DNA of 64,000 nucleotides from Henckelia pumila (GCF_033568475.1 NC_133123.1:161835753-161899752); one strand, 5' to 3'. Counted from the first letter of the stretch, positions 36,713 to 49,337 are shown. A program made the numbers and translations. Notes: generated from the sequence alone by a model not told the origin.

Positions 36713-39700
36713 GCATAACTAGGGGATTTTATAGTTTTATAATAATGTGAAAATGTGTTAAATTATTTTTATGAGTGATTATTTAAATTAATTGATTTAT
36801 TTGCATGTTTTAAATATTATTTCGGCATTTAAATTTGTATGATGTGATTTATGAATTTATTTGAGAAAGTTTATTTTATGATCACGTAGGCGGGACCGTG
36901 AACGGATGAGATGTTGTTTTCACCCAAAATATTTAATGAGATTTTTAAGAGCCTTAAAATATTATTTTAAGGTATAATTTGAAGAAAATTATGGTATATA
37001 TATATATATATATATTTATTTATGTGCTAGTTTTTACCCAAAATAAGTTATTTTAATTACTTTTATTAACCTTTAAAAATCTCCTATTTTATTATTTCGG
37101 GATTATTAAGTTTTTAGCAAATTATCATTTATTTATTTTAAGTTTAAATTATAGTATTTATCTATCCTAATTATTTATTAATTAACTAACCTAGTTTATC
37201 CTAAGTATCTACCCAAGATCCCTCCCAAACCTACGATCGTATCCCCTAGCCGCCTCCATCACCCTCTTCTCCACCATCTTCATTGTTCCATCAGATATTT
37301 CTTAGCCCCATAGCCGAGCGTTAAAAGTTTTTGGGTTATTTAGAAGATTCATTCATCCCGGCGAGCCCGATACGCGTCGTTTACGTCGTTTCATCCAAAT
37401 AATTCTCAAGGCACGTTTTGAATCCATCTTTGAACACCGTTTAAATCATATACAAATATTTTTTTAGCATGAATGTTCTGTTAATGCATGATACTTAAGT
37501 TTTGAACTAAGTTCTTTGAAGATCATGAAGTTACTCACGTTTTTCATGTGCATGGCCGGTTTCTTTTGTGATTTCTGCTTAAGGCTGGTTCGAGGGGCTG
37601 ACCAAGGGCTAGGGGTCTGATCTTGGGTCCTTAGGGTCGGGTTTGGAAGGCTGGTTCAGGGCTGGAAGCAGCTGGAACCATGCAAGAATGGGCTTTGACA
37701 GCAGCTAGGCGAGCAGATTTTAGTACGGGATTTAGGGGCCTTGGCTGAGCCATGCATGGCTTGGCTCGGGCCAGGGCTGGGTCACGTGTTGTGACTGGAC
37801 CTTGGGAGGGTCCAGTCGTCGGGGCTCCGGCCGGTGGTGGCCGGAGCTGGTCATAAAGTTCATGGTTTGTGGGCTGCGCAGTCTGCGCAGCAATGGAGAA
37901 AAGATGGGATCGGTTGCTCGGTTAGGGGGCTGGCTGGACCAGGGCGTGGTCTGGTCGGTCCGGCAGGACCCTGGGGATGTCCTTCCAGCGGCTCTCCGGC
38001 CATGGGTGGCCGGAACTAGGCAGTAGCAAGGAGGAAAGGGGCTGCTCACGTGAGATGTAATGGGTTAGGTAGTGTTTTTCTTTTCTTTAGGTTTTAAACG
38101 GGTCGGGCTTTTGTTTTTGGGTCCGGGTCGGGTCTTAAATTTAATGGATCAAATAATTTTAGTCCGGGTCTAGATTTTTATTATTTGGGCTTGAGTATTT
38201 TATTTTAATTAAATAAGAGTTTAAGTAGTTAATTAATGAGTTGAGATTGACAAATTAATTAATTGAATTAATATAATGGGCTTTAATAATTTTTGAGGTG
38301 AGCCCACTAATTTGTCATGGGTCGTGTGATACATGAGAATTATTGGGCCAGGTTGTGTCGGGTTTGGTAATTTTATCGGTCTAATTTATAAGTTAATGGT
38401 TAGTTAATAATTTTATTAATTTAATTTTAAGTTAATTAGTTAATGGACTTAAATTTATATTTTAAGTGAGCCCATTATTTTCTCATGGACCTGGGGGCCC
38501 ATGAAGCTTAATGGGCCAAGTCAGGTTGGGCTTTTGGGTTTTTGAGTCAGTCTAGGAATTTATGGGTTTAAGTTAAGTGGTCAGCAGCTCGAACAAGTTT
38601 TTGGAAAAATAAATGTCCATAAATATATATTTAATTCATGCATGCATTTTTATTAGATATATAGTATGATTTTTAAGAAAATAAATTAAATATATATTTA
38701 CGGACAAATTTTCATGAAAATAAAGAAATAATGAGAATTTTTATGTTCATGCATCATTAAGAATTTTTATGATAAGTTTAATTGCATGTTAAGAAAAATA
38801 TATTTTTATGGAAGTTGAAGTGAAGGTGGAAAGTGATGTGGTTGGAGGCCGGGATACCTGGGCCCGGTGACCTTCCTAATGATGTTTATGTATGATGAGC
38901 TTATGGATCCAGCTGAGAGGGCTGGTGAAGTGGCAGCACAGAGGTGAAAATTCCACCGCCACGTACGGTTGTTTATAGATTGATCAATCGCTCAGTATGA
39001 TGCCACCGACATGGATACGACCTGTTGAGAACTAAGAATTCATGATAAGTTATTTTATGAGATTTATTAAGTATGATGATACATGTTTAGCATTATGATA
39101 AATCAGTATGATTATTTATTTATGTTTATATGCATATAATTTTAAGATCATGCACGTATAATTATTATTCACGTATTTTATATGATGTGTGCTTGTGTGT
39201 GGTTTCATTTTGTTATGTAAGGATAGAATGTGCTGAGCCTCTAGGCTCACTAGATTTAAATGGTGCAGGTGAGCAGAATGTTAATGAAATTAATGTGTTC
39301 ACGACTGGCGGCGATGGCGTATGAGTATCCAGGCGGCTAGTACCCGTGACCATTGCTCTAAGATGAATTTTATGTTGAGACTAGAACATTTATTTCCGCA
39401 TATGTTTTATTATTATAGATTTTCAGTATATGCATGAATTTTAGATTTAAGTATTTATTTTCTAAGTTTTCATGAATATTTGGGAAAGAAATATTATTTA
39501 GGAGTTTTATTATGGCATTCTTATAAATTATTATTTAGTAATTATTTTTAAGTATTTAATTGCATGCGTGTACTTTTATTGTATCTTTTGTGTATTTGTA
39601 TTTTTAAATTAAGTAAAGTTATTTTTAAGTATGATATATATATGTATGGGCATATATATATGTTTATATCCATTGTTTTATTATCATAGAGTAAAAAAAA

Positions 39701-39731
39701 AAATATTCAGTAGAAGTTCTAGGATATTTCA
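36678..39731 (+). repeat. 3' LTR of the gag-only element
   Basis: Partner of 31886-34936, with the same ends and interior. A polypurine tract precedes it. Confidence 0.92.
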
Positions 39732-39736
39732 AAAAC

Positions 39737-40034
39737 AGTGAGGCGTACGGATTTTTTTTTTTTGGAGAAGGGCCTTGATTTCTTTAATTTGGTTCTCAAT
39801 TGCAAGGCATATTTTTTTCTTTCACATGGCGCAAGTTACCAGTTGAAACTTGAAGGTATTTCTTGAGCATTGCATGAGCACCCTCAGCCCTTGATGTCAC
39901 ATAATTCCCAAAATGCAAACACTTTTCAGTCCATGCAAAGACGAACCTCTGTTTATAGGAAAGCCAATTATTTTTTATATAATCAACAGTTATTGGCTTA
40001 TCCTTGTATTGAATCTCAAAGAGATGTCATCCTC
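39737..40034 (-). pseudogene. MULE transposase, third catalytic segment
   Basis: Contains FAWTEKCLHFGNYVTSRAEG and AHAMLKKYL, which carries the third acidic residue of the DDE triad (RAEG) typical of plant MULEs. The frame breaks after LRHVKE. LTR insertions flank it on both sides. Confidence 0.82.
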
Positions 40035-41977
40035 TGTGGGGCCTCGGATTGCTAATCTCATTCTTAGGGCAATTAGTAATTAAAAATCATTAATTAACAA
40101 AGAAAGGAATAAGATCAAACAAAATTTTTTTTTCAAAGGGGGGTGCGCGGGGTCGGTCAAAAAGAGCAGATCGTTCCCCCCCTCCCCCCTAACCCAACTC
40201 TCGGGTTGAGGAAAAATGGACTGCACTCGGTCTGCCAAAAAGAGCAGACCGAGTACAACTCTGGGCAGTCTTTTGCTCTGGTTTTTTACAGAAAAATTTG
40301 ATCCTTTAAACCCCTCCAATCCAACATAATGATGTCCCAAAACATGTAGACATACATAGAACAAGATCTAAACATGTTCATAACAAGTTGATACATCAAA
40401 CCAACCATTAGGAATCCAACAAAAGCATAAAACTATACAAGGTGTTCATCAACTTCTCAAGAACAACATTCATAAGTGTTTCTAACATGCTTGCTAGTCT
40501 TCTAAATTCACCAAATCAGCTACACAACCCGAGTACACATATTTATCCTCTTGCATGAGCTACCCTCGGTGACTTTGGCCAGCTCCTGCCCCATCTGTTG
40601 TCATGCACACATACAAAATAAGACAGCAGCCGGGAACATCCGGTGAGAATACAATCTCAGTATAATCAACATATATACGCGTTAAATAAAAACATATCGA
40701 CTCTAAACATTTCAACTCAAGAATAGAGTAAACGCATATATAAAGAATTGATTCCTATCACACTCTTTGCCATCAAGATTCGTATACGATCTTGACATGG
40801 ATATCCATCTATCGTCGTCTCATCAGACTCGAAAATAAGGTCGCCTCAGACCTTGGCATAAGAATCAACTCATATCTCATATCATATCATATCAAATAAA
40901 GATCCACTACTTGATATGGATCGACAACATTAATAATCTAAATACAAGCAATAAACAAGTATGTGATTTTGGCGGGACAACTCAAGAAACTTCATTCTCG
41001 AGTTTCAAATCCCTGACTTGCGATGTCATATTATACCTTTCGTTTTCTTCTCGGTTCTTGAAATACTTCAAATCTGAAATATAATATCAAGAACTCATAT
41101 ATCAACTTTATTCAAATTCATAACTCAAATTTCATTCAATCTGCACAAACAAATCAACCTCAACCTAGCTCATTTCTTCTTCGATTTGAAATCAAACTTC
41201 TTGACGTCGTCACTCTCTTGACAGGCTGAAAAAAGGTGAACATAAGCTCAATATATCAGCAAAACATCATATCAAACTCAGCTCAATCAACAAGATATCA
41301 AAACGGCTTAAAATCATCAACCGACGGCGTAGCGACTAAAAATCGGTAACCGAAACAATATCGACTTCGATCCAACAATCATACACCATATATATCAGCA
41401 TATTAACATAAAAAAATCAGCATACCAACAGCTATATATAGGTCGAACCACCAGCTGGAAATCATAAGAACTCAAAACAATAACCGTTCGTCGAGCCGGT
41501 GTCGATACGATACAACAAATAATCTCAAAAACATGCATACATAAATGAATTCTGATCTGTAGCATATCTCAATCTTCAAACATGATTGAAAGGTAAGAAA
41601 ACTTACACCAAATCGAAGCCCTCGTTGCAAGGATTCCGGAACTATGCTCGAAATTAAATTCAGACAAAAATCAAATTTCAAGAGAAAATGAGGTCTCGGT
41701 GTTTTGCTCTGAATTTTTGAAGTAACTAAGCAAAGTACACGTGAACATGCTGACTATTCAATTCAAATTCAGATATATTCAAGCCAAATTTCATTTTAGT
41801 CCCTCAATTCTTCAATATTTGCAATTCGATCCTCAACCCTTATTTTAATTCAATTTCAATCCGATATAATTTAAGAATATTAGAATTTAAATCAAAATTC
41901 TAAATATTCCCAAATTAAATATACTCAGATTAAAATTAAATAATCTCGAATTAAATCCAATAATCCCGGGCCTTACA
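40035..41977 (-). mobile_element. Solo LTR, Ty3/gypsy family
   Basis: 1.94 kb with TG...CA ends. On the minus strand it starts TGTAAGGCCCGGG and ends CCGAGGCCCCACA. The flanking 5-mers TCCTC and TCCTT match at four of five bases. It lies inside the transposase frame (EPSFDKG). No internal region or second LTR is present, so it is a product of LTR-LTR recombination or a related non-coding form. It is more diverged at its target repeats than the gag-only element, hence probably older. Confidence 0.82.
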
Positions 41978-42774
41978 TCCTTTATCAAAGCTTGGTTCAT
42001 CAAGTGAATATACTATATCAGTCCAACTTGACAAAAACTTGTCAAAATCTTCTTTCTTGTCAAACAACTTCTTGCATTTTGCTAGAATATTTTTTTCTAT
42101 ATGCCATACACACAAGAGATGTGTCGTCATGGGGAATACCTTGCAAATAGCATTCATTAATGCTAATTCTCTATCAGTAACAATTACTTTTGGACCTTCA
42201 TCAACGTCCAGAATTGTCTTGAATCTTTCTAATGCCCAAATGTAGTCTTCTTCCTCCTCCTTACACAAAAACACTAAACATGAATAAAATGATGTATTAA
42301 AACTTGAAATTCCAATAACATCAAGAAGTGGCATGCAGTATTTGTTAGTCTTATAAGTGCAGTCCATATTAAAGACATTTGGGAAGGTCTTTGTCAAAAT
42401 CATTGAGCTTGGATGCGAGAAGAACAAGCGAGTGAAGTAATTATCTTTTTCAAACTCTATATCATAGATGAAGCTATTTTCACCAAGTTCTTCCAACAAA
42501 GCTTCAATCATCGTTCGCCCTCTCAACTCCTCCTTTATTATCTTGAATCTTGCATTATACACAGTTCTTGAGATAGCTTGAAGTGACGGTTTACTTTGTC
42601 GAAGTGATGTAAGAATTTCCCTTGGAGCAGAACCAGTCATTGACATTGTTCTAATCATATGCATATCATCTTCAGAAAATCGACGACACATAGGATGACC
42701 TGATAAATCACTTGAAGGCTCATGATTGTGTGACAAATTCTTAATGTATATTTTCCAAACACCATCTTTCTTTT
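41978..42774 (-). pseudogene. MULE transposase, DNA-binding end and catalytic core
   Basis: The frame resumes next to the insertion as KKKDGVWKIYIKNLSHNHEP, completing the FAR1 zinc-binding domain (HNH). It then runs into the MULE DDE domain: first Asp in FNMDCTYKTNKY, second in VIVTDRELALMNA, followed by THLLCVWHIEKNI. These are the standard MULE signatures. The segment is open throughout and is cut downstream by the next LTR insertion at EPSFDKG. Confidence 0.88.
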
Positions 42775-43107
42775 TGTAGTTACCCTTACCCGGATCACCT
42801 ACTAAACAGAACTTAGGCATGCAATTAACTTAATTAAACAGATATCAGAATAAACTGCGAAAACATTACAAATACTACAATCCCAAGGCAAGGAATCTGT
42901 AAAAATCCAATTAGATTATACAACCATATCGAAAAGCTGTATCAATCCGATAACAACAGAAATAAAAACCTAAGCGAAGCTCCAGCTGAACAACCGCTGC
43001 CTAGCCCCTCTTGGAACCACCCGCCTCGTCCAATCGCAAACCTGCCCCATGGAATAGGGTGTCCAGAAATACAAAGTACGAGACGTGAGCATAAAAAGCT
43101 CAGTACG

Positions 43108-44323
43108 TGTAGCGACCCAACCCGGATCCACTACCTAATCAGAGTTAGGATCATAATTGAACATGCATTAAAGAAATTACTGCGGAAGACTTAAAGAAAA
43201 GCAGACCGGTAGAATACAACCGGTTAAATAAATTCGATTATACAACCCAATCGAATAACTAAGCCTAAAGGGCAAAAACCTACAGCTAATCCTGCTGTCT
43301 TCACTGGTCACTGGCTACTCCAAGCTCCTGGTGCACAATCCTGCACCTACACCTGCCCCGTCGAATGGGGTGTCCAGATACACAGAAAAGACTGGACGTG
43401 AACTCTAAGCTCAATACATAAGCAATGATATATATAATATATGCAGCACATAAGTGTATTTAAAACAAGGGTTTAAACAATAACTCAGGGCGCCAAGAAT
43501 ATGCAGGGCTGTGCCAGATAGCTAGTCTGCGGTGCCGCTCTCATATTCTCCTATCGACTATAGCGTCTGCTCCACCGTCGTGGTCGCTCCTAGTGATAGC
43601 AAAACCAGGGGCTGAGTGTCCCCAGACACGAATCCTCAGGAAGAAACGCCTCAACTGATGGAAACTGTCTAGACTCACATCGTACTGGATGCAGTCTCCG
43701 TAAAAACATGCATGTGCTAAAGCCATAAAAACATGGTAAAAACAAGTAGCACATACTCATGCAACACATACAATATATATCATGCTGGCCATCTCAGTCA
43801 GTACTTACGTACCTCACTACAGGCAGTTCCTAGAAGTCCCACCCTAGGTTCCAAGCCTATCATCAATTCTACAATGCAAAATACCCATGCATCATTCAAT
43901 AAGCTCTAAAAGCCTTAACTAAGCTATTGCATACTCCTAAATAATTTAAGGAGACCATAGCTATACCTGCGTCCGTCGTCAGCCCACTGATGGCGACTAT
44001 CCTGCAACTAGGGGCACACCCCTGCTGCAGCTCCACAGTCTCGAGCACTGCTCCGCTACACGAGCACTACTCTACTACTATGTCAGACACTGTCTGACTA
44101 TACTAAAATATGTTTCATACTTCAACTCTAAAATAAGAGTACCCAAAGTCCTAAATAGAGCCACGTGGGTGAAGGAGAGGAACTCGGTGCGCTTTGAAAT
44201 GAAGCCCTCGCACCTATATTTATAGACATCGATCGGAAGCTCCGTTCCTGATCGGAGCTTCCGATATTGCTCAATTATGCTCCTAAATCTGATTAGGTAG
44301 TGGATCCGGGTTGGGTCGCTACA
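43108..44323. mobile_element. LTR-like insert with long inverted ends
   Basis: Begins TGTAGCGACCCAACCCGGAT and ends with its inverted complement. The inverted match runs about 57 bp with only a few differences. The flanking 5-mers GTACG and GTATG match at four of five. Part of the interior resembles the host LTR (cctgccc..ggaat(a/g)gggtgtccaga), so the two are likely related families. TG...CA ends with a 5-bp target repeat suggest a solo LTR; the long inverted ends are unusual for one. Confidence 0.7.
44232..44265. repeat. Perfect 13-bp hairpin
   Basis: Arms atcggaagctccg and cggagcttccgat are separated by 8 bases. It sits inside the nested LTR-like element near its right end. Confidence 0.85.
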
Positions 44324-45330
44324 GTATGAGAGTATGAGTATACATGCATGCAAAGTGAACTCCCTATAACTCGAGGTCAAAGATCAGATAACAGAGACAG
44401 ACCGGGCCCTGGTATGTAGCACGCTGTGCCGTCGCTGCAGGAGGTGGCTCCCATACCAATATACCAGTGGATATGCCGGACCCAAATCGATGGAAGTCCA
44501 TCCACTAACAGGATAGGGTACAACCCTACTAATATACATCTCGAATGAGATAGCTCAATATGCAGATGAATGAAGCATAAATCAATGACATATAAATCAT
44601 GCAGTCACATAATACATGCATACTCAGTCAGGATATCTCGAACAGTACTATCGTACCTAACACCAAAGTCTGAACTAAGCTGGAAGAAGACAACCCCTAG
44701 CTGCCTTAGGTTCAAGTCCCAACCCGACCTGGTCTCAAGACTGACCCGACCTGTCCTCTCCCTTCAAGCCCGACCTGAACTGCTCCTGGTCAAGCCCGAC
44801 CTGAACTGCTCCTGGTCAAGCCCCGAGCTACTCCTTCCCGAACTCCCGAGCTACTCTTTCCGAGCTCCCGAGCTACTCCTTGGTCCGAGTAGAACTAAGA
44901 AGTGAGATGAAATGGTGTAAAATGACTGAACCCTCGACTTCTATTTATAGAGGATGAGCCGGGACAGGTGTCAATCGAGTGCATGAGCAGGACACTAATC
45001 GTGTTATAGCTCCAGCCACGTGTCCATTTCCGACCTGAATACCATGTGTTCTTCCCATGACCGAACACTACCCTGGCCTTGCACATCACTTTCTTGAGCA
45101 CCCTAAGCCCCGACCCGAGCCAATCACTAACACATTCCCGAGCCCTAGCTCCAAGCCCGAGCTCTTGCTCAATGCCCGAGCTATTGTTGAACAACCATGA
45201 CCGACCCGAGCTACTCATGACCGACCCGAGCTACTCATGTCATGTGTTCTTGATCTTAACTTATGCTCTTGTTAATAAAATATAATTAAGCAATTAATCT
45301 TGTAAATTGGAACTGGGCTACTACACTTTT

Positions 45331-46383
45331 TACCCTATATTTCAAATGGACAATTTATGAGGCGAGTTTCCGTGCCTAATCTTTTCCTATTCTCCACTGG
45401 AATAGGTTGGTAAGTTCCTCCTCTATCACAACCAACAACGACATAATATTTTGGTTTAGATCTTCTGATGACTAGTACATATCCTTGTTCAAGAGCAGCC
45501 TTCCGAAAGCTTTCTTGAAGCTCTTCACGACATTCAAAATTTTTACTTGATAAGCAAAGAAAAGCATTGAAACCTTCAACACAGTTATTTTGCTCACTTT
45601 GTATTTCTTTCCCTAGCACAACTTCAGCCATCCCTTTTTGTTTGATATTAGAATTGCCTGACCAAGAAAAAATTGGGAGCTAAAGAAATTGTTTATATTA
45701 CAAAATATAAATCATATTCAGATTTGGGAGCTAAAGAAATTCGAGATGGATGACACCATTATTTATATATTTTCTGCTTATTGTGATTATCAACTATAAA
45801 AAATGTATATGTTGTGCATCTTAATGTGAAGAATGGGATTAATAAATCTCCGGTAACAAAAAAATTAATACATGTAAAATCAATTCTTTATCTCTAAAAG
45901 TGAAATCTATGTGAATGTTACTGATTTTCGTGCTCACAAATTTGAGTAATTCTTGCTTCCATTTAGCAAATTCAATTTAGTCTCACAAATCTAAATTTCC
46001 TTACGTTATCAATTAATCTCAAATAAACTACTAATTAAGTTGAATTTTAAACAAAAAATATCTCATATCACCAAAACTTTTGCATTAAAGTTTTTTTTAA
46101 TCTCAATATCATGGTTGAATTTCAATAGCAAGATTATCGTTCCAAAAAAACAAAAACAAAAACAAGAAATAATAATAATAATAATTATTATTATAATAAT
46201 AATAATATATAATAATAACAAACACAAAGCAAAAAATTGAAAGATACAATACTTACAATTCGTTAACGATTGATAACAATCTTCGTACAAAATTTCTTCA
46301 ATATCTTTTGAAATCCTTAATTGTATTATTTGATCAACTTCATCATTACTCTCTAAATTGTGGAGGCTGTGATTTTCTTCCAT
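45331..46383 (-). pseudogene. MULE transposase, N-terminal exons
   Basis: Exon 1 (46383-46257) starts MEENHSLHNLESNDEVDQ and ends at a strong GTAAGT donor. Exon 2 begins at 45657 after CAG in matching phase and reads SFRKAALEQGYVLVIRRSKP and a TRLINCPFEI stretch, the start of a FAR1-type DNA-binding domain. A TAG at 45335-45337 interrupts the frame just before the LTR insertion. The intron contains an (AAT)n tract. Confidence 0.8.
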
Positions 46384-46467
46384 GGTCAAAGAAAGCAAAA
46401 TGAGACAGATGATGAGAAGAAATAAAACAAAGTGTAAGAAGGAAAATATTATTGCTTAAGATTATGA

Positions 46468-46589
46468 AAGGCCATTTTAGTCTAAGTTAAATGAGGAGTA
46501 ATTAAGTAAGGGTAAATTTGTAAGATAAGATAAGAAATTAAAAAAGTGGAGTGGGAGAAATAATTTTTGGAGTGGGAATAATACTCCAC
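46468..46589. repeat. Right terminal inverted repeat of the MULE
   Basis: Complement of the left terminal repeat. It lies just upstream of the transposase ATG at 46383, so it probably carried the transposase promoter. Confidence 0.85.
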
Positions 46590-46598
46590 TTTATAAAT

Positions 46599-48945
46599 TT
46601 GCATAAATTTAATGGAGACAGTATAAGAATATGGAATTTGATTTTAAAATATATATATATATATATATTTTGTGGGCGCAAGCGTCAATTTGCAAGGGCG
46701 GAACCACATGTCAGCCCACATGGGTTGTAGCCTACATGAGCTCTTTTATTTTTATTTTTTCACATTGACATTTTAGTCCAACTTGTATTTAGTCCCAAGT
46801 AGATAAAGAAATACAACCCAGAAAATCCAAATTTTTTGTATTTAACCTGGTAGAAAAAGAAAGATAGTGCCGATAAATTTTTTTTGAGATTTTGGCTCAA
46901 AAAATTGAGATTTTAGACGAAATAAAATCTAATTGCTATGAAGTTAATTGATGAGTATTATTTTGCATTTTTTAAATAAAATTTTTAGCTCGAGTTGCAT
47001 CAAATTTTTGGCTCCCCACACTAGGCCAAGGGAAGCTCCACGCCCGTGGTTATAAGATAAAAAATTATTTCTCATGAATTAGTGCATCTTGCCATAATGT
47101 TTAATACACCATTAATGTACTTTACACGCGATGTGCGCATATATAAAAAATTTTAAGTTATTTAATTTTCTTGATAATTTTAGGATGATACAATGAATAT
47201 AATATTAAAAGTTCATATAAATATAAAACAATACTTAGTAATTTAAAAAATTCCAATTTATATTATATTATATATATAATTAATTAAAATTTATAGCAAA
47301 ATAACGTGGCTAAAATTCATGATTTGTAGGCTGTAGCTCATCTAACACCAAGATCTCAAATTTGAAATAACACATAAGTTCAAAACTCAATCATAACAAT
47401 CATATCTCAAAACTTTTTCCCCGTAAAAATCTTCAATATTTTCACCTTACAACTCAAAATTTGATGTCTAATTCACAAATAAACACACACACCATATACT
47501 ACTTTACATCTCAAGGTCATAACAATCTTTAGTTTGTAGGGCAAGAGGTCTTGGAGTCTTGCAAAGTGACAGCCTTTTTTTTTTTATAACAAAAAACTTT
47601 CATGTCAAGTTAGTTCCTTTCCCTTCAAGTCCAAACAAATGGTCTCAAGTTTCCTTCACAACTACTCATTTATTGGTGCATTGCTTCTATTCCAAAGTAC
47701 CCTTTTTGTAAAGGCAACATTAACACTTACCACTTTCCTCTTCCGAATAAAGCAAACTCGAGAAAATTCACCAGGAAAGTCTTGAAAATATCTATCTATA
47801 CTTGACATGGCTCGATCGATGTGTTCTGATAAGATAAACCAAATAAATAAAACGGTTAATCAAATAGACCACTTCTATGAAATCTCAGAATTGCAAAAAA
47901 CTCTTTGTGAATAAATATCGATCGATTAGCTCTTCTATTTTTTAATCTTGAGTATAATCATCCCTATGTTTTTAAATTTTGTACACATATATATGACTCA
48001 CCCCTTTGCTAGTACTTGTTTTCGGGGATATGCGTGCTCAAGATTTAAAAATACGAGGAGTTAATAACCATAAGAGAGTTTTAACAATCTCGATATAACT
48101 ATCACTAAATAAAATTTAAAAGAAATTTATTTCAAAAAAAAGATTATTATATCATCGTCGTAGATCGAATAAAACATTCTAAAAGCTCATAGATTTGAAT
48201 TGAAGTATACATAGTGGATGCCACTCTACTATAAGTTGTGTGGCAAACAAGTCCTTTTTTGTATGAGCTTTGCGCATGTTCTAGTGCTACCATATAAATT
48301 ATATAGGCGTGCTAGAGATAAGCTAGCCTTGTTGGACCTTTTGCCCTGCCTTGTGTCTCATGCAAGCAATTACTTTTTTATGGATAATTTTATGTGACAA
48401 CTATATGGTAGTGGTGTTTTTTTTTTTAAAAGTAATCTAATACTCCTTCCATTTGTGGGTTTTTCATACAAATTTAAAGTATAATTGAAAAAAATCCTAT
48501 TTTATTTTATTTTATACATTTACAATGTATTTGTAACCAATCAATTTGACGGAATGTGGAATTGAAAATATTGTTTTAGTTTTTGAAAAAAATGAGATTT
48601 AACGATATAAAATTATTTTTAATTTATATACCTTACTTCATAAATTTTAAGTCTTCTTTAAAAATTTTTACAAAATATCATTTATCCAAATTATTATCAA
48701 TTCCAAATTATATTTTAAAATTTTGCCAAACACTATAATGAGATTCCAATGTCATGGATTTAAAATACAAATCAAATTCAAATTCTAAATCTCATTTTTA
48801 AGGCATCCTAACACATTGTTAAGAAATATTTGAACATATTTTAAAATTCTAATCAATTGAGGTATATTAGTAAAAGGATAAGAATAAATGCTACTCATAT
48901 AAATTGGACTATATATTTAAATCAACCGAAAAATCTATATATTAA
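46599..48945. other. AT-rich spacer with a hAT-like remnant
   Basis: At about 46692-47046 a block starts CAAGGGCGGAACCAC and ends CACGCCCGTG in inverted orientation, like the CAGTGGCGGAGCCA hAT MITEs, but no matching 8-bp target repeat was found. An AT microsatellite lies near 46650. No host gene is supported. Confidence 0.4.
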
Positions 48946-49337
48946 GGCATCGTTTGGTTTGAGGTATAGTATAAGTAATATATAGATAAGTAATATAATA
49001 TAATAAAAAATAAATAAAAAATCATAGTTAAAATAGTATTGAATTTGATTGATTGATTATAGTTTATTTGATTTGATTGATTAAATTTTATATAAAAATA
49101 TTAAATGACTATTTTGTCCTTTTAACAATAAATAAAATAAAAATTATATTATTTATAAGAGGTAATATAGTAATTTAATTCAATAATTTGATTGATGTGA
49201 GATAAATAATTAATGATTTGATTGATGTAAAATAAATAGTTAATATATGGATAAATAATATGATGAGAAGAACGTGGGATGAGATGAGATGAGATGAGTT
49301 ATACATATATTAATAATATGATGAACAGAACGGTACC
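48946..49337. mobile_element. PIF/Harbinger-like MITE
   Basis: Left end GGCATCGTTTGGTTTG and the complement of the right end GGTACCGTTCTGTTCA are imperfect inverted repeats. TAA flanks both sides (48943-48945 and 49338-49340). The 392-bp interior has repeated gatgagat words near the right end. It is the same family as the remnant at 55438. Confidence 0.7.

Larger units (their letters stand above)
31886..39731 (+). mobile_element. Gag-only Ty3/gypsy LTR retrotransposon (TR-GAG-like)
   Basis: The element is 7.8 kb, flanked by a perfect 5-bp repeat AAAAC (31881-31885 and 39732-39736). It has two 3.05-kb LTRs (31886-34936 and 36678-39731) starting TGTAACGCCC. The short internal region has a tRNA-Met-type primer site (tggtatcagaac, from about 34939), a gag-like open frame and a polypurine tract (aagggggagagaa) before the second LTR. 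No protease, reverse transcriptase or integrase is present, so it cannot move alone and would need help from a relative. The LTRs look nearly identical by eye, so the insertion is young. It sits inside the MULE transposase. Confidence 0.9.
42775..45325 (-). mobile_element. Solo LTR with a nested 1.2-kb insert
   Basis: TG...CA ends (minus strand TGTAGTAGCCC to GTAACTACA) and perfect 5-bp repeats (CTTTT on plus, 42770-42774 and 45326-45330). Without the insert at 43108-44323 it is about 1.33 kb. Repeated CCCGAGCT-like words at 44.75-45.25 kb give it a GC-rich, internally repetitive half. No coding capacity is evident. Confidence 0.82.
30488..46589 (-). mobile_element. Mutator-like element (MULE) with three nested LTR insertions
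   Basis: The inverted ends begin GGGGAGTGTTATTTCC (left) and GTGGAGTATTATTCCC (right, complement) and remain similar for about 120-140 bp. A perfect 9-bp duplication, TTTATAAAT, flanks the element at 30479-30487 and 46590-46598, the size expected of Mutator elements. A FAR1-type MULE transposase is encoded on the minus strand from 46383 to 31221. It is cut by LTR insertions at 31886-39731, 40035-41977 and 42775-45325, each with its own 5-bp repeats. Removing the inserts leaves about 3.7 kb, a normal autonomous MULE length. The transposase also has in-frame stops and a frame break, so the element is dead as an autonomous unit, though its ends look intact. Confidence 0.9.

Noticed and set aside
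44232-44265. Hairpin considered as a terminator or CRISPR-like repeat
   Set aside because: It is a single hairpin inside a plant LTR-like element, with no array and no prokaryotic context.
44570-45285. Frames with repeated PELLL / SPELLLPEL words
   Set aside because: They come from the internally repeated CCCGAGCT words of the solo LTR at 42775-45325 and are not a gene.
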